Part shown: piece by piece, positions 1 to 14,232 of the stretch
Layout: each line of letters opens with the position of its first letter
Position numbering within the stretch: position 1 is the first letter of the stretch
Source: Patagioenas fasciata
Lineage: Eukaryota; Chordata; Aves; Columbiformes; Columbidae
Length of the DNA stretch: 64,000 nucleotides
Assembly (NCBI RefSeq): GCF_037038585.1
Contig: NC_092524.1
Span: forward strand, 68,224,552 to 68,288,551
Direction: 5' to 3'
Position numbers and translations under genes: made by a program
The notes under the pieces: model-generated
Told to the model about the DNA's origin: nothing
The model's input: only the letters and a program-made list of their open reading frames with translations
Database searches by the model: none

Positions 1-3000
1 TGTCATTCCTTTTTCACATGGTTTAAGCAAAGAAATGCTGTACCAGAGAGCTTGTCTGTAACCTTTGGACCTCATAGAATGACTTTAAATTAGTGCAGTA
101 AGAAGACTAAAAATAAGAATAGCTTCAGTTCACTCAAAACCGATCCAGCCCCTAAGATGACGTGAGCCCAGCAGATCTCCCTTTTTCAATAAAATTGTGG
201 CAAGAACGTGCTCACCCATGGAAATGCAATATTAAGTGTGCTTGTATGTAGAGGATCTTCTCAACTTCAGGTCTGATGCCGCGCAATATTTTGCATTATA
301 TAGCATTATTTTCAGCTCTTCGGGCCACGCTAAGGTGGCAAGAACCCCTCTACAAGCCCTATAGATGCATAAACCTCATTTTACCCCCAGAGTTCTGTAG
401 AAATCGTATGGCACATGCACCAGCGGGATTAATAACAGAGGATGAAGTGGGCCGGTGATATGCGCTGCCTCCCTTTTTCATCCCCACCGGTCACAGTCCT
501 AATGTTATTTGCCTATGTTTGCATGGAAAAAGGGATGCTACAAAACAGTGGCTTGCATTTTTCTTTCCCCAAAACACCAGTCTTGAATGAAAGAAAGAGA
601 AGTGTTACTGCAGAGAGGAGGATTAGGGCTGGTAGGACACTGTGCTAACAGCCCTACGTGGACTTTTTAGAAGCTGGGCTGTGTTACTGGCCTAATGCAA
701 TGACGTGTTTAGGCTTCAAATGGGTATTTAGAGAACTGTTTAAATGCAAATAACAATACAAAAAATAACAATACGATATATTATTAAAACCAACTGGCTG
801 AAAGAATTATAAGTTCACAGCTCACTCAAATAAGAAAGGAAAGCCCATGACATTTCCTTAAGGAGTAATGATAGTCTGCAGTGTCAATGTAGCTTTGATA
901 TACACACGTTAAAATATCCATATGCGTGAGTCTCTGTTTATGAGGTTGTGGCATGAACAACTTCAGCTGGATATTTAAATGTAGCATTTTTTCCTCTTTT
1001 ACAAGTTGCAGTATTATAGAGAACTGATTTAATTATTTTAGCCTCTAATTTAATGTTCAATAAACTAGTTTATTTTCTCAAATATTGTAAAAGAAATATT
1101 TTCTCCCTGACTTAGATTTTGTATGCTAAGTTTCATGGCTGCAGTATGTAAATTTTACATCTGAAATAAAACCCAAACACGCAAAAACCCCATAACACTT
1201 AAAAATAGAAGCTATAATAGAAACACACTCAAACTACAGTGGTGTTATAGCCATGTGCATGTGGCACCATAATTATAGTTTAAAAAGCAATTAAGATAAA
1301 AGCCAGTACAAAGAGATCAGCCAAATATCAAGAGACTCAATTCTAAGCAAAACAAATCTCTAACTTCAAGCTAAACAAACTTTTGGTGGTCCATGTACTC
1401 AACATTTTAATATTCATATATAGACATGCAAACACACAGAGGGTTTGGGCTCTAAACATTTTCCTTTAGCTGCAAACTGAGTTCAAAACCTCTTGAAGCT
1501 TCTCAGGAAAAAAAAATCATAATGGACGGCCCCAAATATTTTAGGGTAGTTAAGCTGTGGGTTTTGGTGCTCATGGTCAACTCCTGTGTTGGGGTCAAAT
1601 TGCTTGTCCCCTCTTATAGGGAACAAGGAACCGAAATTTGGCTCCTTCCTGGAGTTACATTGGGCACAGTTGCTGGAAAGGTTGGGAGAGATTTGGGGTG
1701 TTTTCTGGTGAAATAATGAGTCACTGAGAGTTATCTGAATTAAGCTCTTGCTCAGTCTGTATTGCACTAGCAGGTTTTAGGTTGTGTGTAAATAAATATA
1801 GGAATACATATGTACGCATATAGTGTACATGTTTATGTCATACTTGTGTCAGGCAGACACATGTATGAACAGATACATTTGCCCCAAAATTCAATATATG
1901 CATGGAGATATGGAGGCCTGGACATATACAGATAAAAACCATATACATTTCACCCTGACATCCTTTTTTATTCCTTTTGTTCCTCTTCTGTATCTATTTC
2001 TATTACAAACCCAACTAAAACAGACTAAAAGACAATTATAACCCTACCCTTTGATTTTGTGTCAATAATCATCCTCCAACATTTAATACCTTGCTGGATT
2101 GCTATTAAATTGTAGACTTTCCAATAGGAAAGTGTAGTTTTCTCATGAGTTCTGTAGGTAGACTGACTACAGAATTGAATACAGAAGTACAAAGCACAAA
2201 CTGACTTCTGATTTAGTTTTATGGGAATTTTCCATAAGGGAATACATTATGTCTTAACTAATGTTTTGCCTTAAAACATAAGTTTTGCTGAACCAATTAA
2301 ATCAACCAACTAATCTTGCACATGAAACATTAAACAAGAATGAAGTGTCTGCAATTAGCAAATAGCTTTGATGTGACTAAATATCTATCTCTTTGCATCG
2401 CCAATGTTGTGGGTTTAAGTCCCAGATGATGTTAGACGTGCTGAATGTAAATGTTTGCTGCCTATACATTTCCAACCAGCTGAGTGTTGGAGCAGCAACA
2501 CTGCTGAGTTCAGAGAGATGGAAAGCCAGATACCAATTGCTATTACTAGGAAAGGCCCTCTTTGCGTTAAAACACGGGTAAAAATAAATGAAAGCAAGCA
2601 AGCAATCCCTGACATGGCATAGCGTTGAAAGGCAGGCAAATGCATCATAGTTAATGCCCCTAAAAACAAAGATATGCTTTAAAACAGAAATATTCTCCAA
2701 AAGCTAGGCTAAAAGGTGAAAAAAGTATGAATAACATGATAGTCCAAAAAGAGGGTATAGAATAAAACAGCCCAATTCTGCTGACTCGGAAGCAAAGCCC
2801 CTGCAGCCTGTGCAATGCTCCCCTCCCAGGCAGCAGTGATTTCGGGAACCTGATACTCGGAGTTTTAGAAACTTTAGAGGCATGAGAAGTTGTGTGCGGA
2901 GGTGTGGCCTGGTAATTGCTCACCTCTTTTTTTGTGCAAACACAAAAGCACCACCTCGGCCAGGTTGCTTGGGGAGCTCCAATGTGTGTGGGAGCAGGTG

Positions 3001-5384
3001 TGGATGCTGGGGGGCCCCGCTGGGAATGCGGGAAAGGAGGGACCCGCAGCCCATTTGGATCAGCCTGGCAGCCAAAGCACCTTCTATTCAGAGACATCAT
3101 TTAGACTTCAAACTATTTGACAGTGGGACTCACTCTGTGTTTCTACAACATTCAGCTCCAGATCTTGATTTCACATCCGAAATTCTTTTTTCAATGTTTC
3201 GGTAAATGCAATTGTTTTCCTGTTTTGCTCCAGAGAAAAACCAAGACATCCAGAAGTTGCTCATGAGATGAGTGTCCCTCATGGTTACAGCTAAGTAAGG
3301 GCCAGCCTAGTACCCAGCCTAATTCAGGCAGCAGAAAGACACAAATCTGGGTGTCCCCAAGCAGCTGAGCATGCTGATTATAAAAATACTGCTTTGGAAG
3401 CAGAGCTTTCTTAACCCAGCCTAGAAGTGCCATTTATTTTGTACACATAATTCAATATCCACTAGATATGAGAGATGCCTGAGGCTGTAGAGGTCAAGGA
3501 GAAACTGAGCAGGACCCATCTCTGAAGACCACCAATGAGTTATTTCGGTACCATGATGTGAGCTGTAACAGTTCAATCCTTTCAGTGAAGTGAGGAGCAA
3601 ACTTGAACTGCAAATCAAGGCTGTTATTACCTTGAAACAAGAAACAGTAATTGAACTGCGTATGCAAGGGTGGAAAAAGAAACGCCGTGTTGGAAGGACA
3701 AAATTAGTTCTAAGAATCTGCCATCACAGAATAAATAAACTCCCAGTTTAGGTAATAGCAACTGCATAGCCTGTGCTTCCTTAGAGAAGCAGGCTGAAAT
3801 AGCGGGGATATGTATAGAATATGATGCCTCATTAGTTAACATCAAAAATTCCTCTGAAATACTAATTTTTAACTCCTTGCCGATTAAATTAAATTCATAT
3901 ATGCCTGTAGTAACATTTGGGTCTCCAGGAAGAATCGGTGTTCAATTAAAAGAGAAGCCAAACACCATTAAAACAGAAATGTACAGTAAATGCGGTTGAA
4001 TTCCACCTGTTCATTCCAGATGTTTGCAGTGATTCGCACATCTAAAGGCTCAGTAAACAGAGCTAATGATGGTTCAGAATAGCTTAGTACCAGTAGCTGC
4101 ATCCCTTAAAACCAGAGCTGCTTAAAAGGGGTTAGAAGGCACACTGCTAAAAACTCTATAGGGATAACATTGCCCTTGTGCCATCTATAGTTTGAATCTG
4201 CTGGAGGATCCAAGACTCCAGCAATTCTCTGGGGATCTGCCTTGGACTCCTGGTTTAGCAAGGGAAAAAATCCGTGGATTAAGAAGAACAGAAAACGGAG
4301 TACAAAAAGAAAGGTGGCTCCTATGAACGTGAGGTGCAGCCCTCCTAAATATATGACAAGAAGCCAAATAACCACCTGTGTTTGCTGTTCTTTATGCCAT
4401 GGGCAAGTGTTGTTACACACATGTACATCTGTGCAAGGGTGGCCGCACTCACAGCAGGTTTACATTTATGCATGGGGAAGCTGAATTTCTCCTTTTTAAT
4501 AGCCACACTGACTTTAAATTCTCTGGGTAATTTATTTATTTATCACCAACATTGCTCATTGCTACACTTACACATCCCCTTAACAGGGCAGCATTGCAGA
4601 GCTGGGGATCTAAGGAGCGCAGTTTTCCTTGCATGGTTCACAGCAGTTAAAGATAATGCTTTGTGTTAAATCCAACTGCCGACAAACTAGGACTCGTGGA
4701 AATCCTCTGCAATTAAAGGAAAATCATTAAAAGAGGCTCTTCCCCCAGCCTGAGATTCCAACAGATTGGTGTCCAAGTCCCCAGTCCCTTCTCCGTGTGC
4801 CTTCTGTGCTGAGCTCCCTTTTGTGTTCCCCACGTGTTCAGCACAGACATCCCCAACTGGCAAATGCCACAACATTTATAACAACTCAGTATCTTGTGGA
4901 TGAATTTGGACTGCAGATTTCAAAACAGAAGGTCTTGGAAAGAGAAGGGACAGGTCAGCATAGTTTTTGGAACTGAGGCATCTTGCATCTGGGGTCAGAG
5001 ACGAGTTTTGACCAGGAAATATGATTTCCAGAGCGGAGGGCACTTCTGAAACCTTGTCCACTCTTCAGGCTTTGGGGAGCAGTTGTAGAAGGAGTCATAG
5101 CCAGTGTAAGACATTTCTCCAGGACCTATCACCCCTAGGAGTCTAATCAGGTGCTGCAAAGCCAGAACTATTCCTACCCCAGGCGCACCCAACGTTCAAA
5201 GAGCATCTCAGGTCTACAAACATCTTGTTGCATTTCCTTACTTAATGCATATGGATCATTCATTGAAATATTCAAGAAAGACATAACACCAAGATGGCAG
5301 CAATCCCAAGGGTCATCAAAACAATAACCATATTACCTCCCTGTGTTTGTAGTGGAAGGATCTCAGAGCTTGAAGCCAGAGGAC
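1..5384. other. Single-copy noncoding DNA, no gene seen
   Basis: This stretch is mostly AT-rich and has no reading frame that resembles a known protein. Short frames on both strands (for example 1483-1767 on the minus strand over 1522-1716 on the plus strand) overlap each other and look like chance. The segment 1780-1960 is rich in short alternating TA/CA/TG steps but is not a clean microsatellite. Near 2384-2425 a GGTTTAAGTCCC stretch looks like a degenerate tRNA T-arm, too isolated to call. The segment 2940-3060 is locally GC-rich but CpG-poor. No terminal repeats, CR1 tail or LTR boundary was seen. Confidence 0.6.
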
Positions 5385-5562
5385 ACCAGGATGTAGGGCC
5401 AGGAGTATTTCATGAGGCCACCTCATCCATCCCCTGCCTTAAGGCAGGATTAGGGCTGGTTAACTACTCCTGACCGATATTTGTTTGACCTGCTCTTAAA
5501 AGCCACTCATAAGTTCCTCCAACACTCTGCTCAGTGTTCCTATTAATCCAGTACTGTTTTAT
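5385..5562 (-). mobile_element. Ancient CR1/L3-type LINE 3' fragment
   Basis: Read on the plus strand, the segment runs in the same order as the antisense 3' region of old amniote CR1 elements. It has a 'catcc-atcccctgcctt-aaggcagga' block, then 'taactactcctgac', then 'cctgctcttaaaa', then a divergent 'ttcctccaacactctg' part. The element is therefore on the minus strand. Identity looks low and both ends fade out, so it predates the well-preserved avian CR1 copies elsewhere in the window. The family assignment is by remembered consensus. The exact subfamily and boundaries are uncertain. Confidence 0.55.
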
Positions 5563-8500
5563 TTTTTAAATGATAATATGAGAGTGAGAAAGTATGGACT
5601 GTAGTTGCCCCTCTCTGTAAGGACAATCCAAATGTGTTCATCGTTGCCTCGGGATAGATAAATCACTATTTTCCTACCGTGATTTCTTTTGTGCTCCTGG
5701 CCACATTCCTGCAGGGACAACCTGAGGCTGGCCACAAAGTTCCACACTGGGTGGCACTTGATGGAAGCTGACGGGAATACACTGGGCAGAACGGAGCTGG
5801 TGGCCTGGAAAGTGGGAATGCTGTTCCAGCCAAGGAGAGAAGTCGTGCTCCCTTCCCTTCTGCCGCCTCCGCTCCCTTGCACACACAGCGTTCCACAGGC
5901 TGTGCACAGGGACCAGGATTTTGTCCTTAATTAATAGGATTATTTCTTGTGAATTCCTCCTTCCCTTTCCTGCACTATGTTTGATGAGAGTGGCAGGTTC
6001 AACTCCCCTTTGGTAACACAGCAGGGCTGTGTTTGCAGGTCTAGGGATGTGACAACAGCTATCATCACCCCATTAATATCAGCCTATATAAGGCACATTC
6101 TCAAATTAGGAGAAGCACAGGATGGCATATTACTGTTCCCCTCAGCTCATACATAGAGATATTCCCATTACTACAACACATCTCCCACACATTGAGAATG
6201 TCCCAATGCATTGGATTTTCCCTGGGGAAAATAAGATTAGATCCCAGCATCATACCCAGAGGGTGGTTTGTATGCACTAACTTTACCCCTCGGGCAGGAT
6301 TTTGCTGAAAATCAAGGTTTGAAAACATCAGTTGTGTGGAGAAGGGGCAGCTCCAGCCAAGAAGGCACTGAGTACCTTTGCTGCTGTTCTTGTCTCAGAA
6401 TCTCTTTTCTTCGTTATTGTAATACAGCCTTTCATGTGATTTCTCTATGTAACCGATAATGTTCTGGAGCTTGCGTTTCACAGGAAAGGTTATTTTTGAA
6501 AAGAATAAAGAAAATCCTTATCAACCTACACGCTTGTTGTAGGAATGCCAACTCTCTTATAAGTGCAGGCCCATCCGTTCCTTTATTTTGATGTAAAAAA
6601 AATCTCCTGGCCTGTATCTAAAACATGTAAGAGGAATTGCAAGCAGAACTTGATCTCATCTCACTCTGAAGACAGCAGGGCCTTTCTCCCCCAGAACAAA
6701 TCCCAAACAAACCCCCCCTCCTGCATCCAGCTTTACTGGCAGCTTCAGCAACAAGAGATAAACTTCAACCTATGTTTCCTTTCCAAGCTTAGTTGTTCAA
6801 CAATTTTTCCCCCCACACCTGCTTCAATCCCCTGCAAGAAGCAATTATCCAAATGATATTGTGGCTGGGGATAACTGGATATCCCTCCTGATACAACACA
6901 GTGATATCACGGCAACTTCTGCAGTTCTCAACAGATTTCACACAGCGTGCCTCAAGAAAAGGACTCTCCTCCATAGGGGTCTTTGGATCTGTCCCACATT
7001 ATAAGCACATCTTGCAGAAATGGAAGAGAGAGGGAATGGCAAAAACTTGTGTCTAGAAAGCTCAGTTCTTTGCCCAGGAGCGTTTGGACCAATTGCTAAG
7101 CTCTAAAGAAGGTAAAACAGTTAGTCTAGGAGTCTTTGTGATCGTTGTTTGGTGGAGAAGGGGATCACAGATCTCAGACATGCCTTCAGATCATTTGAGA
7201 TAGTTTAAATAACTAAAGAAAGCTTCCCTCTATTTTCTTACATTCTCAGAGAATACAGCATCAAATTCATCTCATGATCAGTGGGAGGATCCAGGTTTAG
7301 TATGGTAAAGACAGTTCACCAGAAACTTCATGTGGCAAACTCTACCCTGGGGACTGTGGGGTGGCCATGACTTCTTATTGCCAATGGAGCCATGCTGTCT
7401 GCCCATAGCAAAGGTAGCATGGCAAGTGGGAAAAATGCAAAACCTGCTGAAGGGACAAGACATAGATTTTCTGTAATTACCAGCTGATGCCCATTGATTT
7501 TTGAAACTGCAACTCTTTAATACAAAACAGGTTGCGCAATGGTCAGGTTGGCCCAGAGAAATGCGCCTGAGCTCCCAGCTCTGCTTCAGGAAGAGATAAC
7601 AGTGACACACGGCGTTCAGCAGTGTTGACGTGTGCATGCAACAGAGCGGGGACTGCATCGAAACCCCCCTTTCTACTTCAGGCCAATTTGTGTAAATAAA
7701 CACAAACATTTCTAAGGCTTGATTGACTGAAGTCAGTGAGAAGGTCTCTGCTGACTCCGCTGGGCTCCAGATAAGGTTCTTCAGTTCAGTAGCTTCCAAA
7801 ATGCATCTGCTTTTCTGATTTAGTGCTATTGTTTGATGCAGGTCAAAACCAAATGAGCCTTAATTAGCTTCAAACTGAGTTCCCTTGTTTACAACATATT
7901 GGTTTATGTTTCTATACTTTCTATACTTCTATACATTGTCAATTATCTGTCAACTCTAGCTTCCCTTAAAATACCTGTTTGTTTCATGGTCTTTCACTAA
8001 CTACATTGCCATATTTCTTAATTCTTGTACTATCAAAGATATGCTACAAATGGAAGACATTTTTGTATATCAGGACCAAAAAAATGCACACAACTTCTTT
8101 GCTCACTGATGCAACCAAAACACCCAGGAGTTATTATAATGTGCATTCCCTTGACAGAGACTTTTATTTCATGCAAATTACTATGATTAAGATTCGAATA
8201 CTTTTTTTCCATTTTCGCACATTACTTAATCAATGTGAAGTACTGTGTAAAAATTGCATCTCTTCATAACAGTGATTTTGACCAAGTCAAGTGTTGCTGC
8301 TAGAATCCTAATCCAGACTTGTGATTCAATTATCATTTAGAGACTTTCTAAATTCAAATTAAGTTTACAAAAAAATAAAATAGAACCAAAACTTAATATC
8401 AGCATGGATCATTTGTAGGTTTTGTCAAAATAGCTTCCTGTTGCAAGGGAATGTAAAACATGTCAAATCCTTTCTGTTTCATTTCCTTCTTTAACTTAAC

Positions 8501-11500
8501 ATGAAAAATCTACAGTGCTGCATGGAATCAAAGCATTAAAATGTACACCTTGGGACACTTCTTGTTTATATTGCATTGTTTAGATTTTATAGGCAGCCAC
8601 CTTGAGAGCTTATGAGAATATTTAAGCCTGGATATGATTGACGAAATCACATTATCACGACTTCATGAGTTGTCGTTCATCAGCTGAGTCCCAGAAACTC
8701 ATTGCTACCTCACAAGCCAAAGTAGATTCTCAGAGCTACAACTACATCAAGTAGCAGGTAAAAACCGTGTCTGTTAAAAACCTCCCTGCTCATGGCATTT
8801 TACTTTTAAATTCCATTCCATGTACATGGTGCAAGTTGCCTGTGAACTGCTATAACCTCGTGGCATCCACTTTTATGCCTGTGTAGTGAGGTTGGCTATT
8901 TCAATCATGTTTTTTTTGGAACAATCGCACTGTGGGCTGCTCATGAGTGTTAAGGTCATCAATAACTATGGCGTTGGTCTGACACCTTACATACTCATAC
9001 TATTTGGCATTGAAATTCATTCCTCAAAGCCAGCGATGCTGGTAACAAGTATTTTTGAGGAAAAAGCCCCAGCTATACAACATAAAGAATCCAATTAGTG
9101 GAGAACTTCCTACACCCCTTGGCCCTGGAGATAACACAATCTCTTCTGGAGAGCATTAGCCTGGAATTCATAATGTAAAGCCTCTAGATTTCAGAGGCTA
9201 GCTAGAAAATTACTTTTTCATTAATATTTTGACTAATTACTCTCCTACAGCCATATAGAAAGGTTACATGGTCTCTTAAATCTGGTATGTATCTAGTATG
9301 CTAGCAATTTTCCTTCCTTTTCATTCCTCACAGGACAGAAATTAGACATTGTCATTCCATATTATTTGCGACATGTTGACATTATAATTTAAAAGGATGC
9401 AGCAGTTCTGAACAGCTGGAGAGTAATCCTGAACAATCCTTGACAGTTTCCTTTGGAGGATGAATGCCCCTCCCTGGAGAACTGCACAGTCTCTTATTTT
9501 AAACTAACAGCTAATTTTAGACAGTTTGCCCTCTTAGAAATGCATGCCACAGAGACTTCTCTACATGGCGAACAGCAGTGACCAGAGATAAGCACCCACA
9601 CAGAAAAAGAGAGAGCTTTAAAATAGATTTTTCCTCTTCTAAGAGACATGACTTGTTTGCAGGATTGCCTGATGGAGCCAAAGAGAGACTCTCAGACAGC
9701 CCTCCCTCGTGCTACTCGGAGCTGAAAGCTTCTTGGATGCTGCAGACACTTTGGGATTGCTGTGGTTTACTTCTCCTCAGAGATCTGGGGGAATTGGTTT
9801 AAGCAAAGGGAATTTTTTTTGTATTTCCCCCCACCCAAAAGGTTCTGTGCACTGTGCTTGAAACCTCTTGCTCCTGGAAGGGAGCAGGAAGATCTGCAGC
9901 AGGGTCGTGCATCACCTTTATCTCTTAAAGGTCTTGTGTGAAACGACATTGAGTGATGGGGGAAACAAGCCAGGAAACACCTTTTGTAAGGTGGAAACCA
10001 GCTTCCTATGGCTTTGTCTTGTGGGTTGTTGAGAGAAGGAGGAAGGTGGGACCTGGGGCATCTCCTCCAGACATCTTACCAGGAGGAGGGGAAGCTGCTG
10101 TGGCTGCCAGGTAGAGCTCCATCTCCTCCTGCCCTTCTGTTCTAGCCCTGGGGACAGGTTCAAACTCTCCTTACCAATGAGCGCTTGCATCTTTAGCCAG
10201 AAATGTCTAGACTTTTTTCTTTCTTATTTTCGCTGGAAAAGTCCTGACTTCACATCATTATGCTCCTGGGGCAAAGGCACAGTGATTGCAGATCAAACAA
10301 GAGGCAGGTGACCCGTTTGCCAGGTCTGCGGAGTGATTTGGGTTCTGGTCAAGGGTAGAAAGAAACTGCTGAAATGATTATTGCTTTGTTGTGTGTCATG
10401 TTATCGGAACAGAGGCAGATCTGGCTTGCAGAAGTCATTGCAAGGACAAGCAAGAAGCACAAGAGAAGTGTTTCTCTGTTGTCACAGGAGCTGGAGGCAC
10501 TGCCAAGACAGGAGCTCTCCTGAAAAGCTGGTTCGTGCTCTTCAGCTCTTGTCTCTCCTGGGTACAAGATCAAAGAAGGGCTGAAGGGACAAACACTTTT
10601 ATGTCATGGACTAAGCAAAATACCCCTGTGCTCAAATAGGTGCAAGGTTGAGCCAGATCTGAATTGTGCTCAATGACATTTTCCTAGATGTGCAACAGAC
10701 ACTAGTGTGGTCAGCCAGGGCACTGACGATTGACTCCCGCTCCGCTGGGACCACTGAAAGGCTTCACTCTGGTTCTGATGGGGTTTTAGTCCAGCCTTTA
10801 ATCTATACAAGTTTTTTTCCATGTTGCACATCATCTCTGGGGAACGCTCTTGTCTTTTCTGAACAGGAACCACAGCTGCCTGAAGAATAAAAATGTCTGG
10901 ATTTGGGCTATGCTGGATACTATGTTCTGTGAAGTCAAGGGAAAACTTGTCACTGGTTTCAAGGACAACAGCTTGATGTCCCTTCTTCAGCTGTCATTCA
11001 AGAGTTTGCCTCATGGTTCCTACCAGTTAAATATTTTCATCAAAAGAGGATGGTGTCCTAAAGAGGAGAGTCTGGCAGTATTAAAACAGAAAAGTTCTCC
11101 GTTCTCGTTTTTCTAATTAAAAATAACTCCCCTCAGCTCTCAAAACTCTAATCTGGGCAATAATACTTTTCAAGAAGGGAATATTTCCCTTGCAGAATTT
11201 AGAGCAGCCAGCTTAAAAATCCAGATTTTGGACTGAGGTGATTTTAAAAACAATTTCACTGTATTTATTCTGTAATTGGAGGAGCTGATAAGCCATGCGA
11301 AAAGAAAACCCTGTGAACATAAAGAGACTGAGGGGGCTGATATAAATCCACCTCTGCAAGATGTGTGTTGAGAGGACTTGGTCACAGGAGAAACGCTGTT
11401 CCTGTGAAGAAGCATTTGCAGGCTCCAGCCCTCAGTTCAGCACGTGGAGCAGCTGAACAGGTAATATCCAGCGCTGTGCCTTGGGGCCCGCAGGAATGGG

Positions 11501-11859
11501 AGATGGAGCTGTTGGAACACTTGTCTGTGTGCAGGCACTCGAGTGAATATACTAAGTGTGCACGCCAGAGCTGAAGGGCTTACAGGACTCAGGTGTTTGC
11601 ACCTGATAAAAAGCCAGGACAAGTGCTGTAGGAGCGTGGGAGTCTGAAGAGAAGTCAAGACTCGATCTCTTTCCCTGAATGATTCATCGCCCTAAAGAAA
11701 ACAGAATCTGAATTCTATTTTCCACTGAGGGCCACGTCCCCCTGGCTAAGAGAGGACCCCAAGAGCAGTTCCAGGTACTTTGTATGAGGGAAGGAAGGAG
11801 ACAGTGAAGAAAACTCATTTTCTCAGGTCCTTCCAAATTGTTCTGAAGCAATTGCTAGA
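5563..11859. other. Single-copy noncoding DNA, no gene seen
   Basis: No repeat boundary or recognisable exon was found in these 6.3 kb. A 173-codon minus-strand frame at 7278-7799 matches nothing I recognise and has no splice-compatible partner nearby. A small echo of TTCTATACT lies at 7907-7935. The block 11,860-11,880 is AT-rich because it is already the start of the next CR1. Local GC rises around 9,900-10,160 but CpG stays low. Confidence 0.55.
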
Positions 11860-12202
11860 AATATATAATAAATATATATAAAGGGTGAGTGTCAGGAGGG
11901 TGGAGCCAGGCTCTTCTCGGGAACAACCAACGGTAAGACAAGGGGTAATGGGTTCAAACTGGAACACAAGAGGTTCCACTCAAATTTGAGAAGAAACTTC
12001 TTCTCAATAAGGGTGACAGAACACTGGACCAGGCTGCCCAAGGGGGTTGTGGAGTCTCCTTCCGTGCAGACATTCAAACCCGCCTGGACACCTTCCTGTG
12101 GAACCTCAGCTGGGTGTTCCTGCTCCATGGGGGGATTGCACTGGATGAGCTTTCCAGGTCCCTTCCAACCGCTGACATTCTGGGATTCTGTGATTCTGTG
12201 AA
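11860..12202 (+). mobile_element. CR1 LINE, 3' end fragment
   Basis: This is a 5'-truncated CR1 retrotransposon on the plus strand. The order of blocks is the avian CR1 3' region: 'gggtgagtgtcaggagg', 'acaaggggtaatggg', 'gtgacagaacactgg', 'aggctgccca', 'gttgtggagtctcc', 'acccgcctggacacc', then 'ggtcccttccaacc' and three ATTCTGKG-type octamers at 12175-12200. No reverse-transcriptase coding part remains, as is usual for the family, which truncates at the 5' end during insertion. Its 'gtgttcctgctccatgggg' segment is shared with the copy at 58372, so the two belong to the same subfamily. Confidence 0.93.
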
Positions 12203-14191
12203 ATGCAAGCTCAACCAGTTACTATTCCAGAAAGAATAAGATAAAATACAACAAAATGTCTTAGGAGAGTTTTTAGACCCTGGATTAGCAGAATTTTAAA
12301 ACCCTGGTATGACTATTGATTTTCCATGGAAAGCAGACAGTGGTGACTAGTAACAGTGCAATGGCCATCTCCATCATGGCTCTAAGTATGGAGTTGATGC
12401 AAGTCTGTTTAGCAACCTGTGATATGGTCCAGGGGACATGGTGGAAAACCATGACCAGGCCAAGGGTCGGGTGAGTCTTGCAAGCTCTGCTCTCTGCATG
12501 AGGTTGAGATCCTCACCTAATTTCACACAAGTCTCTGCAAAACATTCCTGGGACAGCCTGATGGGGAGGAAACAAAAACATGGAAGAAGGGCTGGTGGGA
12601 AACATAAGAGAACTCCTGTCTGAGAGCTCCTGAACCATGACACCCACTGAGCTTGACCAGTAAATCTCCTGGGACCACATTCCATACTCTCATCCAGAAG
12701 CTGGAGGCCTCCTGGAGCTAGTAGACCCTGCTGGTGATTAGCAGAGCAGATTGATGATGTGAGGCTTGTTCCTGCAGTGTCTAATGCCTGTATGTGCAAT
12801 TAGAGGCCCAATTCTGACCGCAAAGAGCTGTCTCAAAACTGAAGCTGGTGCTACTTGGGAAGGAAAAAAAAATCTGTGTCTCTCTATAGTCTCACATCTC
12901 TCCCAGGGATGGAGCTGTATTATCTGTGAAAGTGCATCCGAACATGCCTTTGAAAGTTGAAGTCCTCTCCTGACTTGCTTCATCCATTGGCAACAGAAGC
13001 CATCCCTTCCAGGAAAGAGAGAAAAACAAAACCCCCTTCCTTATTTTCTTTCCCCCTTGCACATTTTAAATTAAAACAGCTTTGTGCAAGCTATACTGAA
13101 TGTGCCACAAATCTCTTTGCATGGTTAAAGTTGATTAATTTGGGTTGGAAGTGAAAATTAAAAAATAGCAGCAGCTAACAAAATACAAATAGCCTCTCCT
13201 GGGCCTTGTGGATGATGGAGCACAAACCAAGATGCCTGAGCTGGTTGTGCCTTGGGCATGACTGTCTCCTCCACCTTGGATTAAACACTTAAGAGCAGAG
13301 CTGGTTTTTGTGAGGAAGGGGGTTTGCCTCAAAATAATATGTATATAATCCTCGAGATAATCAATTTCTTATAGATGCTTTGTAAACTTTCGTGTTCGAG
13401 AGCGCAAGCCATAGTACTTTCTAAGTCCCTAGGGGTTGTACTTGATATCCATTTGTTATTTCCTAATGCTATTCAACCTTTTTTTATTTTCCCCCTGTTT
13501 TTTTGAAGCTTGCAGCAATAAGCCTGAGACTTACGTCGGCAGTTGCCACCGCTTGTGCCATTCTGCAGTGAACTTTGTGCGCGTTTTCATATTCCTTTTC
13601 TTACACTCCTGATAAAAGCATTATCAGGGAAATTCAAAAGCAAGCAGAAAACTGGCATAGCTAATTTAGGCTAATTAGTATGGCAGAAGCTGAGTCTTGT
13701 ACTTCAGAGGTTCCCATGCCCTCCCATGTCTCCACCTGATCGCCTTGTCCAGCAGCAAACCCAGGAGGCAGCTCCAATTATATCATAACCTCTTCAAACA
13801 CCAAGCCACTCAAGCTAATTTTATCCTATTAAACAGACTGAAGGATTCAGAAGAAAGGTTCTCCCCCAAAAGCTTCAATTACCAGTGTCCCTGATTACCA
13901 TCTTTACAATCCTATATGCTACAGTTAAATACTTTTTTGCTTAGTGTTGCTTTCTTGATTTAGATGAAAAGCAAGTATTAAGAGCATGTCTTTTCAACTC
14001 AAGCAAGTGACATTCATAAAAAAAAAAAGAACCTCTCTTGTTATTAGCGTGTTTAATCAAAGTCAAGTTTAGAACCATTCAAAGACAATGTAATTGGGGA
14101 AATGTAAACATCCTCTCGCCTCCGGTGGCATTTAAAGCAGCCACAGGTAACTGCCAATAACAGCAGTGATGGCCAAAGGTATTAGGTCTAG

Positions 14192-14232
14192 AATTAAAAA
14201 AAAAAAAAGAAAAGAAAAAGAAAAAAAGAAAA
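14192..14232. repeat. A/G-rich low-complexity tract
   Basis: An almost pure adenine run of about 40 bases is interrupted by single guanines (AAAAG-type units). It is not preceded by recognisable retrotransposed sequence, so I read it as low-complexity DNA rather than a poly(A) tail. Confidence 0.85.

Noticed and set aside
7278..7799. 173-codon minus-strand open frame
   Set aside because: No family resemblance, no splice context, and composition like the surrounding noncoding DNA.
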